A stretch of 64,000 nt of DNA from Arsenicicoccus piscis (GTDB taxonomy: Bacteria; Actinomycetota; Actinomycetes; Actinomycetales; Dermatophilaceae), in NCBI RefSeq assembly GCF_022568835.1, contig NZ_JAKZHV010000005.1, positions 62,001 through 126,000 of the forward strand. Direction: 5' to 3'. The translations under genes and the position numbers were made by a program. The notes beneath the pieces were generated by a model that made no database searches, had not been told where the DNA came from, and saw only the letters and a list, made by a program, of their open reading frames with translations. Shown piece after piece: positions 59,371 through 64,000 of the stretch. Position 1 is the stretch's first letter. Each line of letters begins with the position of its first letter.

Positions 59371-62300
59371 TCAGCGCGCGAACGCGCGCTCGACGAGATC
59401 GGCCTGCTCGGCCGCGTGCTTCTTGGACGACCCGGTGGCAGGCGACGCCGACGCCGGACGGCTGACCAGACGCAGCGGTCGCGTCTCGCCCTGGTCGACC
59501 AGCAGCTGGCGGTTGAGGTCGACGAACGACCACGCGCCCTGGTTGGCCGGCTCTTCCTGCACCCACACCAGCTCGGCACCCGGGTAGGCGGCGACCTCCT
59601 TGGCGATCTCGGCCGCGGGCAGCGGGGCGAGCTGCTCGAGGGTGAGGATCGCGGTGCGGGTGTCCTTGCGCTTGGCGCGCTCGGCGTCCAGCTCGTAGTA
59701 GACCTTGCCCGCGCACAGGAGCACCCGGTCGACCGACCCGGCGTCCAGGGCCGGCTCGGAGCGGTCGTGCATCACCGGACGGAAGGTGTCGTCGGTGAAC
59801 TCCTCGACGCTCGAGGCGGCGGCCTTGAGGCGCAGCATCGACTTCGGGGTCGCGACGATCAGCGGCCGGCGCGGCCTGGCGTAGGCCTGGCGACGCAGCA
59901 GGTGGAAGTAGGACGCCGGCGTGCTCGGGTAGGCGACCGTCATGTTGTCCTGCGCGCACATCTGCAGGTAGCGCTCGATGCGCGCGGAGCTGTGGTCGGG
60001 CCCTTGACCCTCGTAGCCGTGCGGCAGCAGCAGCACCACCGAGGAGCGCTGGCCCCACTTCTGCTCCGAGCTGGAGATGAACTCGTCGATGATCGTCTGC
60101 GCCCCGTTGGCGAAGTCGCCGAACTGGGCCTCCCAGAGGACCAGGGTCTCGGGGCGCTCTACGGAGTAGCCGTACTCGAAGCCCATCGCGGCGTACTCGG
60201 ACAGCAGCGAGTCGTGCACGGTGAACCGCGCCTGACCCGACCCGAGGTAGAGCAGCGGGGTCCACTCCTCGGCCGTCACCTTGTCGATCAGGACCGCGTG
60301 GCGCTGCACGAAGGTGCCGCGGCGGCTGTCCTGGCCGGCGAGGCGCACCGGGGTGCCCTCCATCAGCAGGGTGCCGAAGGCGAGCAGCTCGCCCATGCCC
60401 CAGTCGATGCCACCCTCGCGGACCATCTGGGCGCGCTTCTCGAGCAGCGGCCGCAGCTTGGGGTGGACCGTGAAGCCCTCGGGGATCGCCACGAAGGCGT
60501 CGCCGATGTGCTGCAGGATCGCCGCGTCGACGGACGTCTTGATGTCGCGGGCCGGGGTGCGGTTGTCGACGGCCTGCGCCTCGGGACGCTCCAGACCCGC
60601 GTTGTCGCGCGGGTTCTCGCCGGTGCCGGCCTTCTTGGCCGCCCGGGTCTCGACGAAGACGCGCTCCAGCTGCTGCTGGTAGTCCTTCAGCGCGCCCTCG
60701 GCCTCGTCCATGGTGATGTCACCACGGCCGATCAACGACTCGGTGTAGAGCTTGCGGACGCTGCGCTTGGCCTCGATGAGGTTGTACATGAGCGGCTGGG
60801 TCATCGACGGGTCGTCGCCCTCGTTGTGGCCGCGGCGGCGGTAGCAGACCATGTCGATGACGACGTCCTTGGCGAACCGCTGGCGGTACTCGAAGGCGAT
60901 CTCGGCGACCCGCACGCAGGCCTCCGGGTCGTCGCCGTTAACGTGGAAGATCGGCGCCTGGATGGTGCGCGCCAGGTCCGTCGAGTAGACCGAGGAGCGG
61001 CTGCTCGACGGGGCGGTGGTGAAGCCGACCTGGTTGTTGACGACCACGTGGATGGTGCCGCCGGTGCGGTAGCCGCGCAGCTGGGACAGCTGCAGCGTCT
61101 CGGCCACGACACCCTGGCCCGCGAAGGCCGCGTCGCCGTGCATCAGGATCGGCAGCACGGTGAACGCCTCGCCGGCGAGGCCGAGCCGGTCCTGCTTGGC
61201 GCGCACGATGCCCTCGAGCACGGGGTCTACGGCCTCGAGGTGGGAGGGGTTCGCGGCGAGGTAGACCTTGGTCTGCGCGCCCTCCTCGGAGGTGAAGGTG
61301 CCCTCGGTGCCGAGGTGGTACTTGACGTCACCGGAGCCCTGGACCGACTTGGGGTCCTGGGTGCCCTCGAACTCCTGGAAGATCTGGCCGTAGGACTTGC
61401 CCGCGAGGTTGGCGAGCACGTTGAGCCGGCCGCGGTGCGGCATGCCGATGCAGACCTCGTCGAGGTCCTCCTCGGCGGCCCGCGACAGGATCCGGTCCAG
61501 CAGGGCGATCACGGACTCGCCGCCCTCGAGGGAGAACCGCTTCTGCCCGACGAACTTGGTCTGCAGGAAGGTCTCGAAGGCCTCCGCCGCGTTGAGCCGG
61601 CGCAGGATCCGCAGCTGGTCCTCGGAGGACTGCTTGTCGGCGCGGTGCTCGACCTTGTCCTGGATCCAGGCGCGCTGCTCGGGGTCCTGGATGTGCATGT
61701 ACTCGACGCCGACGGTGCGGCAGTAGGAGTCGCGCAGGATGCCGAGGATCTCGCGCAGGGTCATGATCGGCTTGTTGCCGAACCCGGCGGTGGGGAACTC
61801 ACGCTCGAGGTCCCACAGGGTCAGGCCGTGGTTGGCGACGTCGAGGTCGGCGTGCCGGCGCTGTTGGTACTCGAGCGGGTCGATGTCGGCCATCAGGTGA
61901 CCGCGGACGCGGTAGGCGTGGATGAGCTCCTGGACGCGACCGCCCTTGGAGACGTCGTCCTCGTGCCCGGCGGAGATGTCCTGGATCCAGCGGACCGGCT
62001 CGTAGGGGATCCGCAGGGACACGAAGATCTCGTCGTAGAACCCGTGCTCGCCGAGCAGCAGCTCGTGGATGATCTTGAGGAACTGGCCCGACGCGGCGCC
62101 CTGGATGACCCGGTGGTCGTAGGTGCTGGTCAGCGTGAGCATCTTGCTCACGGCCATCCGGTTGATCGTCTCCTGGGAGGCGCCCTGCCACTCGGCTGGG
62201 TAGTCGAGCGCACCGACGCCGATGATCGTGCCCTGGCCCTTCATCAGCCGCGGCACCGAGTGCACGGTGCCGATGCCGCCGGGGTTGGTCAGCGAGATGG

Positions 62301-63300
62301 TGGTGCCGGCGAAGTCGTCGATCGTCAGCTTGTTGTTGCGCGCCTTGCGGATGAGGTCTTCGTAGGCGGTCCAGAAGTGGACGAAGTCCATCTGCTCGGC
62401 GGCCTTGATGCTCGGCACGACGAGCGAGCGGGTGCCGTCGGGCTTCGGCAGGTCGATCGCGATGCCGAGGTTGACGTGACCCGGCTTGACCAGGGCGGGC
62501 TTGCCGTCCTGCTCGCCGAACGAGTAGTTCATGTCGGGCATGATCTCGAGCGCCTTGACCATCGCGTAGGCGATGACGTGGGTGAACGAGATCTTGCCGC
62601 CGCGGCTGCGCCGCAGGTGGTTGTTGATGACCGTGCGGTTGTCGATCAGCGCCTTGGCGGGCACCGAGCGGACGCTCGTCGCCGTCGGCAGGGTGAGGCT
62701 CGCGTCCATGTTGGTGACGATGCGTGCGGCCGGACCCTTGAGCGCCACGACCTGGTCCTCGGTGGAGGCCTCCTTGCGCTTGACCTGGGGGATGTCGCGC
62801 GGCATCGCCTGGGCGGCCTGGGCCACGGGGGCGTTGGGCGTCGGCGCCTCGACCTGAGCAGTGGGCCGCGAGCTCGGCACCTGGGCGCTGCCGGCGAGGT
62901 CTACGGGACGCTCGGAGGCGCGCACCGGCCGACCGCCGTGGTCACCGGGGTCGGTGGGGGTCTCGCCCGATTGGTCCGCCGGGGCCTTCGCCTCGGGCCG
63001 GGACTGGGTCGGCTGGGGCCGCTCGGACGGCACCGTGGCCGGGGCCTGGTTCTGAGCACTGGACTGATCCTCGGACTGAGCCGTGGGTCGAGCCGAGGAC
63101 GTCGCGGCGGCGGCGCCGGCAGTGGGGGTGCCGGAGCCGTTCTTGCCCGACTGCTCACCCGTGGGCTTGTAGTTCTGGAAGAACGGCCACCACGCCTTGT
63201 CCACGGAGTTCTTGTCCCTGAGGTACTGGTCGTACAGCTCGTCGACCAGCCACTCGTTGGCTCCGAAGGAGGCCATGGAAGGAGTCGGGGTAGCGGACAC
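59371..63300 (-). CDS. kgd: Multifunctional 2-oxoglutarate decarboxylase/dehydrogenase Kgd (OdhA)
   Basis: A 1309-residue protein. SFGANEWLVDELYDQYLRD starts the conserved N-terminal segment; a ~120-residue Pro/Thr/Ser/Gln-rich linker follows. An E2-like acyltransferase domain spans ~residues 190-420, with TYDHRVIQGAASG (catalytic His/Asp, ~residue 392). The E1o part fills the rest: CIGMPHRGRLNVLANL, MHGDAAFAGQGVVAET and VVNNQVGFTT for thiamine diphosphate. In actinobacteria this fusion converts 2-oxoglutarate with SucB/Lpd partners and is inhibited by the FHA protein GarA/OdhI. GTG start 63300 is chosen; ATG 63276 is an alternative. Confidence 0.94.
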   Translation of the reverse strand: MSATPTPSMASFGANEWLVDELYDQYLRDKNSVDKAWWPFFQNYKPTGEQSGKNGSGTPTAGAAAATSSARPTAQSEDQSSAQNQAPATVPSERPQPTQSRPEAKAPADQSGETPTDPGDHGGRPVRASERPVDLAGSAQVPSSRPTAQVEAPTPNAPVAQAAQAMPRDIPQVKRKEASTEDQVVALKGPAARIVTNMDASLTLPTATSVRSVPAKALIDNRTVINNHLRRSRGGKISFTHVIAYAMVKALEIMPDMNYSFGEQDGKPALVKPGHVNLGIAIDLPKPDGTRSLVVPSIKAAEQMDFVHFWTAYEDLIRKARNNKLTIDDFAGTTISLTNPGGIGTVHSVPRLMKGQGTIIGVGALDYPAEWQGASQETINRMAVSKMLTLTSTYDHRVIQGAASGQFLKIIHELLLGEHGFYDEIFVSLRIPYEPVRWIQDISAGHEDDVSKGGRVQELIHAYRVRGHLMADIDPLEYQQRRHADLDVANHGLTLWDLEREFPTAGFGNKPIMTLREILGILRDSYCRTVGVEYMHIQDPEQRAWIQDKVEHRADKQSSEDQLRILRRLNAAEAFETFLQTKFVGQKRFSLEGGESVIALLDRILSRAAEEDLDEVCIGMPHRGRLNVLANLAGKSYGQIFQEFEGTQDPKSVQGSGDVKYHLGTEGTFTSEEGAQTKVYLAANPSHLEAVDPVLEGIVRAKQDRLGLAGEAFTVLPILMHGDAAFAGQGVVAETLQLSQLRGYRTGGTIHVVVNNQVGFTTAPSSSRSSVYSTDLARTIQAPIFHVNGDDPEACVRVAEIAFEYRQRFAKDVVIDMVCYRRRGHNEGDDPSMTQPLMYNLIEAKRSVRKLYTESLIGRGDITMDEAEGALKDYQQQLERVFVETRAAKKAGTGENPRDNAGLERPEAQAVDNRTPARDIKTSVDAAILQHIGDAFVAIPEGFTVHPKLRPLLEKRAQMVREGGIDWGMGELLAFGTLLMEGTPVRLAGQDSRRGTFVQRHAVLIDKVTAEEWTPLLYLGSGQARFTVHDSLLSEYAAMGFEYGYSVERPETLVLWEAQFGDFANGAQTIIDEFISSSEQKWGQRSSVVLLLPHGYEGQGPDHSSARIERYLQMCAQDNMTVAYPSTPASYFHLLRRQAYARPRRPLIVATPKSMLRLKAAASSVEEFTDDTFRPVMHDRSEPALDAGSVDRVLLCAGKVYYELDAERAKRKDTRTAILTLEQLAPLPAAEIAKEVAAYPGAELVWVQEEPANQGAWSFVDLNRQLLVDQGETRPLRLVSRPASASPATGSSKKHAAEQADLVERAFAR

Positions 63301-63535
63301 GGCGCGAATTCGCCTCTTTCTTGCGTGGAGGTTGTCAGTCGCTGACATCTGCGACCTGGCCCCGGCCTGCTCCGGGCGGACGGCAGGGTGCACGACGGGC
63401 GCAACGCTGCACGGGACACACTCGCAGGCAAGAAACCAGGAATCGTAGCCCAGCCTATCTCGCGCGCGGCGCCGCTGCAGACCGACGACCAAGGTGAGGG
63501 GGTCTGTCGGTGCCGAACCGTAGACTTCGGGGACT

Positions 63536-64000
63536 ATGAACGAATGGCTCCTGCTGGCACTCGGCGTCCTGCTCACGGCGGGCGCCGCCGTCTTCGTGGC
63601 CGCGGAGTTCTCGCTGGTCGCCCTCGATCGCACGGGCGTCCAGCGGGCCGTGGACGGAGGCGACCAGCGCGCCGCCACCGTCCTGGACTCGCTGCGACAC
63701 CTCTCCACCCAGCTCTCGGCGGCCCAGGTGGGCATCACCTTGACCACCCTGCTCGTCGGCTATCTCGTCGAGCCGTCGCTCGGCACCCTGCTCGTCGCCC
63801 CGCTGGAGGCGCTCGGGCTGCCGGCCGAGGTGGTCCGCACCGGCTCGACCGCCCTCGCCCTCGTCGTCGCCACCGTGTTCTCGATGGTGATCGGCGAGAT
63901 CACGCCGCAGTTCCTCGGCATCTCGGCCCCGCTGGCCACGGCCAAGGTGGTCGCCGGGCCGGTCCGCTTCTTCAGCATCGTGGCGCGTCCGCTCGTGGTC
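63536..64000 (+). CDS. CNNM/hemolysin family membrane protein, N-terminal part
   Basis: The first 155 codons of a gene that runs off the right edge. It starts MNEWLLLALGVLLTAGAAVF, then AAEFSLVALDRT, LSAAQVGITLTTLLVGYLVE and SMVIGEITPQFLGI, which identify the DUF21 membrane domain of CNNM/CorC-type proteins; CBS domains are expected beyond the window. TAGACT lies 9 nt upstream of the ATG. It is divergent from kgd. Such proteins affect magnesium/cation homeostasis. Confidence 0.9.
   Translation, partial: MNEWLLLALGVLLTAGAAVFVAAEFSLVALDRTGVQRAVDGGDQRAATVLDSLRHLSTQLSAAQVGITLTTLLVGYLVEPSLGTLLVAPLEALGLPAEVVRTGSTALALVVATVFSMVIGEITPQFLGISAPLATAKVVAGPVRFFSIVARPLVV

Noticed and set aside
59416-63345. 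A 1309-codon open frame antisense to kgd
   Set aside because: High-GC third-position bias leaves the opposite strand open; it reads as low-complexity Arg/Gly/His/Val/Leu/Asp sequence with no domain, whereas the minus strand is an unmistakable Kgd.

Overview
This 64 kb window is chromosomal DNA from a high-GC Gram-positive bacterium. The rRNA operon, the very high GC content, the mycobacterial-type gene neighbourhoods (WhiB7, AdnAB, UvrD2, mycoredoxin, SigR-RsrA, Kgd, PPA1309, UPF0182) and many apparently leaderless genes all point to Actinomycetota. The 16S sequence looks like Micrococcales, probably near Intrasporangiaceae/Dermacoccaceae; I do not assert a genus. No transposase, integrase, phage gene, CRISPR array or conjugation gene is visible. 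Almost all of it is vertically inherited core genome.

Layout. 1-10.6 kb: the 5' end of an aminopeptidase P gene, a ThrE-like exporter, a MaoC/mesaconyl-CoA-hydratase-like enzyme, a PHP phosphoesterase, a BCCT osmolyte transporter, a DEAD-box RNA helicase, a ferritin-like protein, and a TetR-DUF3107 pair. 10.7-34.9 kb: a block that strongly recalls the mycobacterial Rv3206c-Rv3193c region: moeZ, an alkyltransferase-like gene, adnA-adnB, a phosphotransferase-like gene, nudC, mycoredoxin, uvrD2, whiB7 with a long attenuator leader, a ThiF/cyclodehydratase-like protein, a DUF45-type peptidase, a NUDIX gene, a zincin-like protein, moaE, a PDZ-Lon protease, a PPA1309 family gene and UPF0182. 34.9-38.4 kb: a GlcNAc-type PTS (EIIA and EIIB diverging from EIIC) plus nagA. 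38.4-45.4 kb: initiator tRNA, a CHAD protein and a complete 16S-23S-5S operon with tandem promoters, boxA-like elements and a branched terminator. 45.4-64 kb: a paired M16 peptidase operon, hisN-pap2-rsgA-aroA on the minus strand, an SRAP protein, a hydrolase, sigR-rsrA with its own sigma-R-type promoter, a 24-codon ribosomal protein gene (bL37), sodX-sodN, a quinone-oxidoreductase-like gene, a frameshifted SGNH esterase, a DUF6104 gene, the very large kgd gene and the start of a CNNM/hemolysin-type membrane protein.

Themes. Several parts form a stress and repair group: AdnAB and UvrD2 (double-strand-break processing and helicase), SRAP (abasic sites), SigR-RsrA and mycoredoxin (thiol stress), nickel SOD (superoxide) and WhiB7 (antibiotic-induced transcription). 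The most information-rich non-coding parts are the whiB7 leader (promoter, upstream ORF, 21-bp-stem attenuator) and the sigR upstream region (near-consensus GGAAT-N19-GTT promoter overlapping the previous stop codon, feeding a longer translation start). Many genes have a TANNNT -10 element 5-8 nt before the start codon and no Shine-Dalgarno sequence, which suggests leaderless transcription. I found no clearly novel multi-gene system; the findings are mostly regulatory architecture, repeats and unusual family variants.
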